Assembly (NCBI GenBank): GCA_030063045.1
Contig: JAQSEB010000048.1
Location: 806,001 to 870,000, forward strand
Length of the DNA: 64,000 nt
Direction: 5' to 3'
From: Pratylenchus scribneri
Taxonomy: Eukaryota > Nematoda > Chromadorea > Rhabditida > Pratylenchidae
Shown: piece after piece, positions 13,503 to 27,500 of the stretch
Layout: the number at the start of each line of letters is the position of its first letter
Numbering within the stretch: position 1 is the first letter of the stretch
Translations under genes and position numbers: made by a program
Notes under the pieces: model-generated
The model's input: the letters and a program-made list of their open reading frames with translations, nothing else
What the model was told of the DNA's origin: nothing
Databases searched by the model: none

Positions 13503-14251
13503 TGTCGCGGATAGACGCTGCTTCTATCCGTGAAGGTAGAGTTATTGTAGTCGGGCTGCAAAGGAGCAAAAGATTGGGTGGGATGTTGCTTCGAACTGGG
13601 CCCAGCGCTGCCGTTGTTAGCCATCGCTCTACCGATTGAGCCATCCACACCACCGATGGTCGGCTCTTTGGATGTTGTTTTTGCTCCTCGCGGATTGAGG
13701 GCAATTCAATCCGCGACATTCCCAACGAGAGAAGATGTTGTTTCCAGCTCTCGAGGATTGCTCAATGGTAATCCTCGACACTCCACAGAAGAGAAGGTGT
13801 TGTCAGTCCTTAACCTTTATGCAGCGATTTGGCTCTTTTCCATTGGACAGAAACGCCGCTTCATCTAGGCGTCGAGTCAGCGCCTCTGCCAGCCAGAGGA
13901 GAACAGCCGATGGCAAATAGCCATATTGTTGACCCAGTGGTCCCTCGCATGGCTTTTTATCCAACCCTCTCCGCGAGTGAAGGATAGTTCTGTCGTTTCT
14001 CTTGCCAATGGTTTTTGAACAAGCCAGGGTCGCCATGTCGCGGATAGACGCTGCTTCTATCCGTGAAGGTAGAGTTTTTGTAGTCGGGCTGCAAAGGAGC
14101 AAAAGATTGGGTGGGATGTTGCTTCGAACTGGGCCCAGCGCTGCCGTTGTTAGCCATCGCTCTACCGATTGAGCCATCCACACCACCGATGGTCGGCTCT
14201 TTGGATGTTGTTTTTGCTCCTCGCGGATTGAGGGCAATTCAATCCGCGACA
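13503..14251. mobile_element. 749-bp composite TIR element, copy 4
   Basis: Carries the same GAGTTATTG marker as copies 3, 5 and 6. It starts the shortest unit in the window, 2089 bp to the next insert and about 8 monomers. Confidence 0.8.
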
Positions 14252-15591
14252 GTCTAAAATATTTTACTGAATTTAAAAATATTAATTTTGGGTAGCTCAG
14301 TGAAAAAATAAGTGAATTAGAGGGTAACTTATTCGATTTTTCGGTCCAAAAAATATATTTTTATTGGATTTTTAAAAAATTGTTAGGCTAGAAACAGTTT
14401 TTAGATACTAAGAAATAGTCTAAAATATTTTACTGAATTTAAAAATATTAATTTTGAGTAGCTCAGTGAAAAAATGGTTGATTGAATTAATGAAGATATT
14501 CGATTTTTCGGTCCAAAAAATATATTTTTATTGGATTTTTAAAAAATTGTTAGGCTATAAACAGTTTTTAGATACTATGAAATAGTCTAAAATATTTTAC
14601 TGAATTTAAAAATATTAATTTTGTGTAGCTCAGTGAAAAAATGAGTGATTGAATTAATGAAGGTATTCGATTTTTCGGTCCAAAAAATATATTTTTATTG
14701 GATTTTAAAAAAAATTGTTAGGCTAGAAACAGTTTTTAGATACTAAGAAATAGTCTAAAATATTTTACTGAATTTAAAAATATTAATTTTGTGTAGCTCA
14801 GTGAAAAAATAAGTGAATTAGAGGGTAACTTATTCGATTTTTCGGTCCAAAAAATATATTTTTATTGGATTTTAAAAAAAATTGTTAGGCTATAAACAGT
14901 TTTTAGATACTAAGAAATAGTCTAAAATATTTTACTGAATTTAAAAATATTAATTTTGGGTAGCTCAGTGAAAAAATAAGTGAATTAGAGGGTAACTTAT
15001 TCGATTTTTCGGTCCAAAAAATATATTTTTATTGGATTTTAAAAAAAATTGTTAGGCTATAAACAGTTTTTAGATACTAAGAAATAGTCTAAAATATTTT
15101 ACTGAATTTAAAAATATTAATTTTGGGTAGCTCAGTGAAAAAATGAGTGATTGAATTAATGAAGGTATTCGATTTTTCGGTCCAAAAAATATATTTTTAT
15201 TGGATTTTTAAAAAATTGTTAGGCTAGAAACAGTTTTTAGATACTAAGAAATAGTCTAAAATATTTTACTGAATTTAAAAATATTAATTTTGTGTAGCTC
15301 AGTGAAAAAATAAGTGAATTATAGGGTAACTTATTCGATTTTTCGGTCCAAAAAATATATTTTTATTGGATTTTAAAAAAAATTGTTAGGCTAGTAACAG
15401 TTTTTAGATACTAAGAAATAGTCTAAAATATTTTACTGAATTTAAAAATATTAATTTTGGGTAGCTCAGTGAAAAAATGAGTGATTGAATTAATGAAGGT
15501 ATTCGATTTTTCGGTCCAAAAAATATATTTTTATTGGATTTTTAAAAAATTGTTAGGCTAGAAACAGTTTTTAGTTACTAAGAAATAGTCT

Positions 15592-16340
15592 TGTCGCGGA
15601 TAGACGCTGCTTCTATCCGTGAAGGTAGAGTTATTGTAGTCGGGCTGCAAAGGAGCAAAAGATTGGGTGGGATGTTGCTTCGAACTGGGCCCAGCGCTGC
15701 CGTTGTTAGCCATCGCTCTACCGATTGAGCCATCCACACCACCGATGGTCGGCTCTTTGGATGTTGTTTTTGCTCCTCGCGGATTGAGGGCAATTCAATC
15801 CGCGACATTCCCAACGAGAGAAGATGTTGTTTCCAGCTCTCGAGGATTGCTCAATGGTAATCCTCGACACTCCACAGAAGAGAAGGTGTTGTCAGTCCTT
15901 AACCTTTATGCAGCGATTTGGCTCTTTTCCATTGGACAGAAACGCCGCTTCATCTAGGCGTCGAGTCAGCGCCTCTGCCAGCCAGAGGAGAACAGCCGAT
16001 GGCAAATAGCCATATTGTTGACCCAGTGGTCCCTCGCATGGCTTTTTATCCAACCCTCTCCGCGAGTGAAGGATAGTTCTGTCGTTTCTCTTGCCAATGG
16101 TTTTTGAACAAGCCAGGGTCGCCATGTCGCGGATAGACGCTGCTTCTATCCGTGAAGGTAGAGTTTTTGTAGTCGGGCTGCAAAGGAGCAAAAGATTGGG
16201 TGGGATGTTGCTTCGAACTGGGCCCAGCGCTGCCGTTGTTAGCCATCGCTCTACCGATTGAGCCATCCACACCACCGATGGTCGGCTCTTTGGATGTTGT
16301 TTTTGCTCCTCGCGGATTGAGGGCAATTCAATCCGCGACA
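15592..16340. mobile_element. 749-bp composite TIR element, copy 5
   Basis: GAGTTATTG group. The following block (16,341-19,012) is a different arrangement of about 16 monomers rich in the ATATGTT variant, not a simple copy of the 23-monomer unit. Confidence 0.8.
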
Positions 16341-19012
16341 GTCTAAAATATTTTACTGAATTTAAAAATATTAATTTTGGGTAGCTCAGTGAAAAAATAA
16401 GTGAATTAGAGGGTAACTTATTCGATTTTTCGGTCCAAAAAATATATTTTTATTGGATTTTTAAAAAATTGTTAGGCTAGAAACAGTTTTTAGATACTAA
16501 GAAATAGTCTAAAATATTTTACTGAATTTAAAAATATTAATTTTGAGTAGCTCAGTGAAAAAATGGTTGATTGAATTAATGAAGATATTCGATTTTTCGG
16601 TCCAAAAAATATATTTTTATTGGATTTTTAAAAAATTGTTAGGCTATAAACAGTTTTTAGATACTAAGAAATAGTCTAAAATATTTTACTGAATTTAAAA
16701 ATATTAATTTTGTGTAGCTCAGTGAAAAAATGAGTGATTGAATTAATGAAGGTATTCGATTTTTCGGTCCAAAAAATATATTTTTATTGGATTTTAAAAA
16801 AAATTGTTAGGCTAGAAACAGTTTTTAGATACTAAGAAATAGTCTAAAATATTTTACTGAATTTAAAAATATAAATTTTGTGTAGCTCAGTGAAAAAATA
16901 AGTGAATTAGAGGGTAACTTATTCGATTTTTCGGTCCAAATAATATATTTTTATTGGATTTTTAAAAAATTGTTAGGCTAGAAACAGTTTTTAGATACTA
17001 AGAAATAGTCTAAAATATTTTACTGAATTTAAAAATATTAATTTTGTGTAGCTCAGTGAAAAAATGAGTGATTGAATTAATGAAGGTATTCGATTTTTCG
17101 GTCCAAAAAATATGTTTTTATTGGATTTTTAAAAAATTGTTAGGCTAGAAACAGTTTTTAGATACTAAGAAATAGTCTAAAATATTTTACTGAATTTAAA
17201 AATATTAATTTTGTGTAGCTCAGTGAAAAAATGAGTGATTGAATTAATGAAGGTATTCGATTTTTCGGTCCAAAAAATATGTTTTTATTGGATTTTTAAA
17301 AAATTGTTAGGCTAGAAACAGTTTTTAGATACTAAGAAATAGTCTAAAATATTTTACTGAATTTAAAAATATTAATTTTGTGTAGCTCAGTGAAAAAATG
17401 AGTGATTGAATTAATGAAGGTATTCGATTTTTCGGTCCAAAAAATATGTTTTTATTGGATTTTTAAAAAATTGTTAGGCTAGAAACAGTTTTTAGATACT
17501 AAGAAATAGTCTAAAATATTTTACTGAATTTAAAAATATTAATTTTGGGTAGCTCAGTGAAAAAATAAGTGAATTAGAGGGTAACTTATTCGATTTTTCG
17601 GTCCAAAAAATATATTTTTATTGGATTTTTAAAAAATTGTTAGGCTATAAACAGTTTTTAGATACTAAGAAATAGTCTAAAATATTTTACTGAATTTAAA
17701 AATATTAATTTTGGGTAGCTCAGTGAAAAAATAAGTGAATTAGAGGGTAACTTATTCGATTTTTCGGTCCAAATAATATATTTTTATTGGATTTTTAAAA
17801 AATTGTTAGGCTAGAAACAGTTTTTAGATACTAAGAAATAGTCTAAAATATTTTACTGAATTTAAAAATATTAATTTTGTGTAGCTCAGTGAAAAAATGA
17901 GTGATTGAATTAATGAAGGTATTCGATTTTTCGGTCCAAAAAATATGTTTTTATTGGATTTTTAAAAAATTGTTAGGCTAGAAACAGTTTTTAGATACTA
18001 AGAAATAGTCTAAAATATTTTACTGAATTTAAAAATATTAATTTTGTGTAGCTCAGTGAAAAAATGAGTGATTGAATTAATGAAGGTATTCGATTTTTCG
18101 GTCCAAAAAATATGTTTTTATTGGATTTTTAAAAAATTGTTAGGCTAGAAACAGTTTTTAGATACTAAGAAATAGTCTAAAATATTTTACTGAATTTAAA
18201 AATATTAATTTTGGGTAGCTCAGTGAAAAAATAAGTGAATTAGAGGGTAACTTATTCGATTTTTCGGTCCAAAAAATATATTTTTATTGGATTTTTAAAA
18301 AATTGTTAGGCTATAAACAGTTTTTAGATACTAAGAAATAGTCTAAAATATTTTACTGAATTTAAAAATATTAATTTTGGGTAGCTCAGTGAAAAAATAA
18401 GTGAATTAGAGGGTAACTTATTCGATTTTTCGGTCCAAAAAATATATTTTTATTGGATTTTAAAAAAAATTGTTAGGCTATAAACAGTTTTTAGATACTA
18501 AGAAATAGTCTAAAATATTTTACTGAATTTAAAAATATTAATTTTGGGTAGCTCAGTGAAAAAATGAGTGATTGAATTAATGAAGGTATTCGATTTTTCG
18601 GTCCAAAAAATATATTTTTATTGGATTTTTAAAAAATTGTTAGGCTAGAAACAGTTTTTAGATACTAAGAAATAGTCTAAAATATTTTACTGAATTTAAA
18701 AATATTAATTTTGTGTAGCTCAGTGAAAAAATAAGTGAATTATAGGGTAACTTATTCGATTTTTCGGTCCAAAAAATATATTTTTATTGGATTTTAAAAA
18801 AAATTGTTAGGCTAGTAACAGTTTTTAGATACTAAGAAATAGTCTAAAATATTTTACTGAATTTAAAAATATTAATTTTGGGTAGCTCAGTGAAAAAATG
18901 AGTGATTGAATTAATGAAGGTATTCGATTTTTCGGTCCAAAAAATATATTTTTATTGGATTTTTAAAAAATTGTTAGGCTAGAAACAGTTTTTAGTTACT
19001 AAGAAATAGTCT

Positions 19013-19761
19013 TGTCGCGGATAGACGCTGCTTCTATCCGTGAAGGTAGAGTTATTGTAGTCGGGCTGCAAAGGAGCAAAAGATTGGGTGGGATGTTGCT
19101 TCGAACTGGGCCCAGCGCTGCCGTTGTTAGCCATCGCTCTACCGATTGAGCCATCCACACCACCGATGGTCGGCTCTTTGGATGTTGTTTTTGCTCCTCG
19201 CGGATTGAGGGCAATTCAATCCGCGACATTCCCAACGAGAGAAGATGTTGTTTCCAGCTCTCGAGGATTGCTCAATGGTAATCCTCGACACTCCACAGAA
19301 GAGAAGGTGTTGTCAGTCCTTAACCTTTATGCAGCGATTTGGCTCTTTTCCATTGGACAGAAACGCCGCTTCATCTAGGCGTCGAGTCAGCGCCTCTGCC
19401 AGCCAGAGGAGAACAGCCGATGGCAAATAGCCATATTGTTGACCCAGTGGTCCCTCGCATGGCTTTTTATCCAACCCTCTCCGCGAGTGAAGGATAGTTC
19501 TGTCGTTTCTCTTGCCAATGGTTTTAGAACAAGCCAGGGTCGCCATGTCGCGGATAGACGCTGCTTCTATCCGTGAAGGTAGAGTTTTTGTAGTCGGGCT
19601 GCAAAGGAGCAAAAGATTGGGTGGGATGTTGCTTCGAACTGGGCCCAGCGCTGCCGTTGTTAGCCATCGCTCTACCGATTGAGCCATCCACACCACCGAT
19701 GGTCGGCTCTTTGGATGTTGTTTTTGCTCCTCGCGGATTGAGGGCAATTCAATCCGCGACA
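19013..19761. mobile_element. 749-bp composite TIR element, copy 6
   Basis: GAGTTATTG group, with a private change in the middle segment: GGTTTTAGAAC near 19,521 where the others read GGTTTTTGAAC. The change adds a stop to one minus-strand frame with no sign of consequence, in line with those frames being non-coding. Confidence 0.8.
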
Positions 19762-22700
19762 GTCTAAAATATTTTACTGAATTTAAAAATATTAATTTTG
19801 GGTAGCTCAGTGAAAAAATAAGTGAATTAGAGGGTAACTTATTCGATTTTTCGGTCCAAAAAATATATTTTTATTGGATTTTTAAAAAATTGTTAGGCTA
19901 GAAACAGTTTTTAGATACTAAGAAATAGTCTAAAATATTTTACTGAATTTAAAAATATTAATTTTGAGTAGCTCAGTGAAAAAATGGTTGATTGAATTAA
20001 TGAAGATATTCGATTTTTCGGTCCAAAAAATATATTTTTATTGGATTTTTAAAAAATTGTTAGGCTATAAACAGTTTTTAGATACTAAGAAATAGTCTAA
20101 AATATTTTACTGAATTTAAAAATATTAATTTTGTGTAGCTCAGTGAAAAAATGAGTGATTGAATTAATGAAGGTATTCGATTTTTCGGTCCAAAAAATAT
20201 ATTTTTATTGGATTTTAAAAAAAATTGTTAGGCTAGAAACAGTTTTTAGATACTAAGAAATAGTCTAAAATATTTTACTGAATTTAAAAATATAAATTTT
20301 GTGTAGCTCAGTGAAAAAATAAGTGAATTAGAGGGTAACTTATTCGATTTTTCGGTCCAAATAATATATTTTTATTGGATTTTTAAAAAATTGTTAGGCT
20401 AGAAACAGTTTTTAGATACTAAGAAATAGTCTAAAATATTTTACTGAATTTAAAAATATTAATTTTGTGTAGCTCAGTGAAAAAATGAGTGATTGAATTA
20501 ATGAAGGTATTCGATTTTTCGGTCCAAAAAATATGTTTTTATTGGATTTTTAAAAAATTGTTAGGCTAGAAACAGTTTTTAGATACTAAGAAATAGTCTA
20601 AAATATTTTACTGAATTTAAAAATATTAATTTTGTGTAGCTCAGTGAAAAAATGAGTGATTGAATTAATGAAGGTATTCGATTTTTCGGTCCAAAAAATA
20701 TGTTTTTATTGGATTTTTAAAAAATTGTTAGGCTAGAAACAGTTTTTAGATACTAAGAAATAGTCTAAAATATTTTACTGAATTTAAAAATATTAATTTT
20801 GGGTAGCTCAGTGAAAAAATAAGTGAATTAGAGGGTAACTTATTCGATTTTTCGGTCCAAAAAATATATTTTTATTGGATTTTTAAAAAATTGTTAGGCT
20901 AGAAACAGTTTTTAGATACTAAGAAATAGTCTAAAATATTTTACTGAATTTAAAAATATTAATTTTGAGTAGCTCAGTGAAAAAAAGGGTGATTGAATTA
21001 ATGAAGATATTCGATTTTTCGGTCCAATAAATATATTTTTAATGGATTTTTAAAAAATTGTTAGGCTATAAACAGTTTTTAGATACTAAGAAATAGTCTA
21101 AAATATTTTACTGAATTTAAAAATATTAATTTTGTGTAGCTCAGTGAAAAAATGAGTGATTGAATTAATGAAGGTATTCGATTTTTCGGTCCAAAAAATA
21201 TATTTTTATTGGATTTTAAAAAAAATTGTTAGGCTAGAAACAGTTTTTAGATACTAAGAAATAGTCTAAAATATTTTACTGAATTTAAAAATATTAATTT
21301 TGTGTAGCTCAGTGAAAAAATGAGTGATTGAATTAATGAAGGTATTCGATTTTTCGGTCCAAAAAATATATTTTTATTGGATTTTAAAAAAAATTGTTAG
21401 GCTAGAAACAGTTTTTAGATACTAAGAAATAGTCTAAAATATTTTACTGAATTTAAAAATATTAATTTTGTGTAGCTCAGTGAAAAAATGAGTGATTGAA
21501 TTAATGAAGGTATTCGATTTTTCGGTCCAAAAAATATATTTTTATTGGATTTTAAAAAAAATTGTTAGGCTAGAAACAGTTTTTAGATACTATGAAATAG
21601 TCTAAAATATTTTACTGAATTTAAAAATATTAATTTTGTGTAGCTCAATGAAAAAATGAGTGATTGAATTAATGAAGGTATTCGATTTTTCGGTCCAAAA
21701 AATATATTTTTATTGGATTATTAAAAAAATTGTTAGGCTAGAAACAGTTTTTAGATACTAAGAAATAGTCTAAAATATTTTACTGAATTTAAAAATATTA
21801 ATTTTGGGAGCTCAGTGAAAAAATGAGTGATTGAATTAATGAAGGTATTCGATTTTTCGGTCCAAAAAATATGTTTTTATTGGATTTTTAAAAAATTGTT
21901 AGGCTAGAAACAGTTTTTAGATACTAAGAAATAGTCTAAAATATTTTACTGAATTTAAAAATATTAATTTTGGGTAGCTCAGTGAAAAAATAAGTGAATT
22001 AGAGGGTAACTTATTCGATTTTTCGGTCCAAAAAATATATTTTTATTGGATTTTAAAAAAAATTATTAGGCTAGTAACAGTTTTTAGATACTAAGAAATA
22101 GTCTAAAATATTTTATGAATTTAAAAATATTAATTTTGGGTAGCTCAGTGAAAAAATGAGTGATTGAATTAATGAAGGTATTCGATTTTTCGGTCCAAAA
22201 AATATATTTTTATTGGATTTTTAAAAAATTGTTAGGCTAGAAACAATTTTTAGATACTAAGAAATAGTCTAAAATATTTTACTGAATTTAAAAATATTAA
22301 TTTTGTGTAGCTCAGTGAAAAAATGAGTGATTGAATTAATGAAGGTATTCGATTTTTCGGTCCAAAAAATATATTTTTATTGGATTTTTAAAAAATTGTT
22401 AGGCTAGAAACAGTTTTTAGATACTAAGAAATAGTCTAAAATATTTTACTGAATTTAAAAATATTAATTTTGTGTAGCTCAGTGAAAAAATAAGTGAATT
22501 AGAGGGTAACTTATTCGATTTTTCGGTCCAAAAAATATATTTTTATTGGATTTTAAAAAAAATTGTTAGGCTAGAAACAGTTTTTAGATACTAAGAAATA
22601 GTCTAAAATATTTTACTGAATTTAAAAATATTAATTTTGTGTAGCTCAGTGAAAAAATGAGTGATTGAATTAATGAAGGTATTCGATTTTTCGGTCCAAA

Positions 22701-23776
22701 AAATATATTTTTATTGGATTTTAAAAAAAAATGTTAGGCTAGAAACAGTTTTTAGATACTAAGAAATAGTCTAAAATATTTTACTGAATTTAAAAATATT
22801 AATTTTGTGTAGCTCAGTGAAAAAATGAGTGATTGAATTAATGAAGGTATTCGATTTTTCGGTCCAAAAAATATATTTTTATTGGATTTTAAAAAAAATT
22901 GTTAGGCTAGAAACAGTTTTTAGATACTAAGAAATAGTCTAAAATATTTTACTGAATTTAAAAATATTAATTTTGTGTAGCTCAGTGAAAAAATAAGTGA
23001 ATTAGAGGGTAACTTATTCGATTTTTCGGTCCAAAAAATATATTTTTATTGGATTTTAAAAAAAATTGTTAGGCTATAAACAGTTTTTAGATACTAAGAA
23101 ATAGTCTAAAATATTTTACTGAATTTAAAAATATTAATTTTGGGTAGCTCAGTGAAAAAATAAGTGAATTAGAGGGTAACTTATTCGATTTTTCGGTCCA
23201 AAAAATATATTTTTATTGGATTTTAAAAAAAATTGTTAGGCTATAAACAGTTTTTAGATACTAAGAAATAGTCTAAAATATTTTACTGAATTTAAAAATA
23301 TTAATTTTGGGTAGCTCAGTGAAAAAATGAGTGATTGAATTAATGAAGGTATTCGATTTTTCGGTCCAAAAAATATATTTTTATTGGATTTTTAAAAAAT
23401 TGTTAGGCTAGAAACAGTTTTTAGATACTAAGAAATAGTCTAAAATATTTTACTGAATTTAAAAATATTAATTTTGTGTAGCTCAGTGAAAAAATAAGTG
23501 AATTATAGGGTAACTTATTCGATTTTTCGGTCCAAAAAATATATTTTTATTGGATTTTAAAAAAAAATTGTTAGGCTAGTAACAGTTTTTAGATACTAAG
23601 AAATAGTCTAAAATATTTTACTGAATTTAAAAATATTAATTTTGGGTAGCTCAGTGAAAAAATGAGTGATTGAATTAATGAAGGTATTCGATTTTTCGGT
23701 CCAAAAAATATATTTTTATTGGATTTTTAAAAAATTGTTAGGCTAGAAACAGTTTTTAGATACTAAGAAATAGTCT

Positions 23777-24525
23777 TGTCGCGGATAGACGCTGCTTCTA
23801 TCCGTGAAGGTAGAGTTTTTGTAGTCGGGCTGCAAAGGAGCAAAAGATTGGGTGGGATGTTGCTTCGAACTGGGCCCAGCGCTGCCGTTGTTAGCCATCG
23901 CTCTACCGATTGAGCCATCCACACCACCGATGGTCGGCTCTTTGGATGTTGTTTTTGCTCCTCGCGGATTGAGGGCAATTCAATCCGCGACATTCCCAAC
24001 GAGAGAAGATGTTGTTTCCAGCTCTCGAGGATTGCTCAATGGTAATCCTCGACACTCCACAGAAGAGAAGGTGTTGTCAGTCCTTAACCTTTATGCAGCG
24101 ATTTGGCTCTTTTCCATTGGACAGAAACGCCGCTTCATCTAGGCGTCGAGTCAGCGCCTCTGCCAGCCAGAGGAGAATAGCCGATGGCAAATAGCCATAT
24201 TGTTGACCCAGTGGTCCCTCGCATGGCTTTTTATCCAACCCTCTCCGCGAGTGAAGGATAGTTCTGTCGTTTCTCTTGCCAATGGTTTTTGAACAAGCCA
24301 GGGTCGCCATGTCGCGGATAGACGCTGCTTCTATCCGTGAAGGTAGAGTTTTTGTAGTCGGGCTGCAAAGGAGCAAAAGATTGGGTGGGATGTTGCTTCG
24401 AACTGGGCCCAGCGCTGCCGTTGTTAGCCATCGCTCTACCGATTGAGCCATCCACACCACCGATGGTCGGCTCTTTGGATGTTGTTTTTGCTCCTCGCGG
24501 ATTGAGGGCAATTCAATCCGCGACA
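23777..24525. mobile_element. 749-bp composite TIR element, copy 7
   Basis: The most distinct copy. The satellite just upstream has the standard TTAGATACTAAG rather than the TTAGTTACTAAG of copies 1-6. The left unit has GAGTTTTTG as in copies 1 and 2. It has a private GAGAATAGCCG (others GAGAACAGCCG) near 24,173. It is the last insert before 10.4 kb of insert-free satellite and may be closest to the original insertion. Confidence 0.8.
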
Positions 24526-27500
24526 GTCTAAAATATTTTACTGAATTTAAAAATATTAATTTTGGGTAGCTCAGTGAAAAAATAAGTGAATTAGAGGGTA
24601 ACTTATTCGATTTTTCGGTCCAAAAAATATATTTTTATTGGATTTTTAAAAAATTGTTAGGCTAGAAACAGTTTTTAGATACTAAGAAATAGTCTAAAAT
24701 ATTTTACTGAATTTAAAAATATTAATTTTGAGTAGCTCAGTGAAAAAATGGTTGATTGAATTAATGAAGATATTCGATTTTTCGGTCCAAAAAATATATT
24801 TTTATTGGATTTTTAAAAAATTGTTAGGCTATAAACAGTTTTTAGATACTAAGAAATAGTCTAAAATATTTTACTGAATTTAAAAATATTAATTTTGTGT
24901 AGCTCAGTGAAAAAATGAGTGATTGAATTAATGAAGGTATTCGATTTTTCGGTCCAAAAAATATATTTTTATTGGATTTTAAAAAAAATTGTTAGGCTAG
25001 AAACAGTTTTTAGATACTAAGAAATAGTCTAAAATATTTTACTGAATTTAAAAATATAAATTTTGTGTAGCTCAGTGAAAAAATAAGTGAATTAGAGGGT
25101 AACTTATTCGATTTTTCGGTCCAAATAATAAATTTTTTTTGGATTTTTAAAAAATTGTTAGGCTAGAAACAGTTTTTAGATACTAAGAAATAGTCTAAAA
25201 TATTTTACTGAATTTAAAAATATTAATTTTGTGTAGCTCAGTGAAAAAATGAGTGATTGAATTAATGAAGGTATTCGATTTTTCGGTCCAAAAAATATGT
25301 TTTTATTGGATTTTTAAAAAATTGTTAGGCTAGAAACAGTTTTTAGATACTAAGAAATAGTCTAAAATATTTTACTGAATTTAAAAATATTAATTTTGTG
25401 TAGCTCAGTGAAAAAATGAGTGATTGAATTAATGAAGGTATTCGATTTTTCGGTCCAAAAAATATGTTTTTATTGGATTTTTAAAAAATTGTTAGGCTAG
25501 AAACAGTTTTTAGATACTAAGAAATAGTCTAAAATATTTTACTGAATTTAAAAATATTAATTTTGAGTAGCTCAGTGAAAAAATGGGTGATTGAATTAAT
25601 GAAGATATTCGATTTTTCGGTCCAAAAAATATATCTTTATTGGATTTTTAAAAAATTGTTAGGCTATAAACAGTTTTTAGATACTAAGAAATGTCTAAAA
25701 TATTTTACTGAATTTAAAAATATTAATTTTGTGTAGCTCAGTGAAAAAATGAGTGATTGAATTAATGAAGGTATTCGATTTTTCGGTCCAAAAAATATGT
25801 TTTTATTGGATTTTTAAAAAATTGTTAGGCTAGAAACAGTTTTTAGATACTAAGAAATAGTCTAAAATATTTTACTGAATTTAAAAATATTAATTTTGTG
25901 TAGCTCAGTGAAAAAATGAGTGATTGAATTAATGAAGGTATTCGATTTTTCGGTCCAAAAAATATGTTTTTATTGGATTTTTAAAAAATTGTTAGGCTAG
26001 AAACAGTTTTTAGATACTAAGAAATAGTCTAAAATATTTTACTGAATTTAAAAATATTAATTTTGTGTAGCTCAGTGAAAAAATGAGTGATTGAATTAAT
26101 GAAGATATTCGATTTTTCGGTCCAAAAAATATATTTTTATTGGATTTTAAAAAAAATTGTTAGGCTAGAAACAGTTTTTAGATACTAAGAAATAGTCTAA
26201 AATATTTTACTGAATTTAAAAATATTAATTTTGTGTAGCTCAGTGAAAAAATAAGTGAATTAGAGGGTAACTTATTCGATTTTTCGGTCCAAAAAATATA
26301 TTTTTATTGGATTTTTAAAAAATTGTTAGGCTAGAAACAGTTTTTAGATACTAAGAAATAGTCTAAAATATTTTACTGAATTTAAAAATATTAATTTTGT
26401 GTAGCTCAGTGAAAAAATGAGTGATTGAATTAATGAAGGTATTCGATTTTTCGGTCCAAAAAATATGTTTTTATTGGATTTTTAAAAAATTGTTAGGCTA
26501 GAAACAGTTTTTAGATACTAAGAAATAGTCTAAAATATTTTACTGAATTTAAAAATATTAATTTTGTGTAGCTCAGTGAAAAAATGAGTGATTGAATTAA
26601 TGAAGGTATTCGATTTTTCGGTCCAAAAAATATGTTTTTATTGGATTTTTAAAAAATTGTTAGGCTAGAAACAGTTTTTAGATACTAAGAAATAGTCTAA
26701 AATATTTTACTGAATTTAAAAATATTAATTTTGTGTAGCTCAGTGAAAAAATGAGTGATTGAATTAATGAAGATATTCGATTTTTCGGTCCAAAAAATAT
26801 ATTTTTATTGGATTTTAAAAAAAATTGTTAGGCTAGAAACAGTTTTTAGATACTAAGAAATAGTCTAAAATATTTTACTGAATTTAAAAATATTAATTTT
26901 GTGTAGCTCAGTGAAAAAATAAGTGAATTAGAGGGTAACTTATTCGATTTTTCGGTCCAAAAAATATATTTTTATTGGATTTTTAAAAAATTGTTAGGCT
27001 AGAAACAGTTTTTAGATACTAAGAAATAGTCTAAAATATTTTACTGAATTTAAAAATATTAATTTTGTGTAGCTCAGTGAAAAAATGAGTGATTGAATTA
27101 ATGAAGGTATTCGATTTTTCGGTCCAAAAAATATGTTTTTATTGGATTTTAAAAAAATTGTTAGGCTAGAAACAGTTTTTAGATACTAAGAAATAGTCTA
27201 AAATATTTTACTGAATTTAAAAATATTAATTTTGTGTAGCTCAGTGAAAAAATGAGTGATTGAATTAATGAAGATATTCGATTTTTCGGTCCAAAAAATA
27301 TATTTTTATTGGATTTTAAAAAAAATTGTTAGGCTAGAAACAGTTTTTAGATACTAAGAAATAGTCTAAAATATTTTACTGAATTTAAAAATATTAATTT
27401 TGGGTAGCTCAGTGAAAAAATGAGTGATTGAATTAATGAAGGTATTCGATTTTTCGGTCCAAAAAATATATTTTTATTGGATTTTAAAAAAAATTGTTAG

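Larger units (their letters stand above)
431..24525. repeat. Higher-order-repeat domain of satellite 1
   Basis: Blocks of many monomers plus one 749-bp insert repeat as units. Insert starts are 4597, 4596, 2925, 2089, 3421 and 4764 bp apart; subtracting 749 gives close to 23, 23, 13, 8, 16 and 24 monomers. Rare private variants recur at the unit period: GGGAGCTCAG lacking TA at about 4012 and 8609, and TTTTATGAATTT lacking CTG at about 4316 and 8913, 4597 bp apart each. Both variants recur once more between inserts six and seven. The 2925-, 2089- and 3421-bp units look like shortened or rearranged versions of the long unit. This is the expected product of unequal exchange. Confidence 0.9.
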
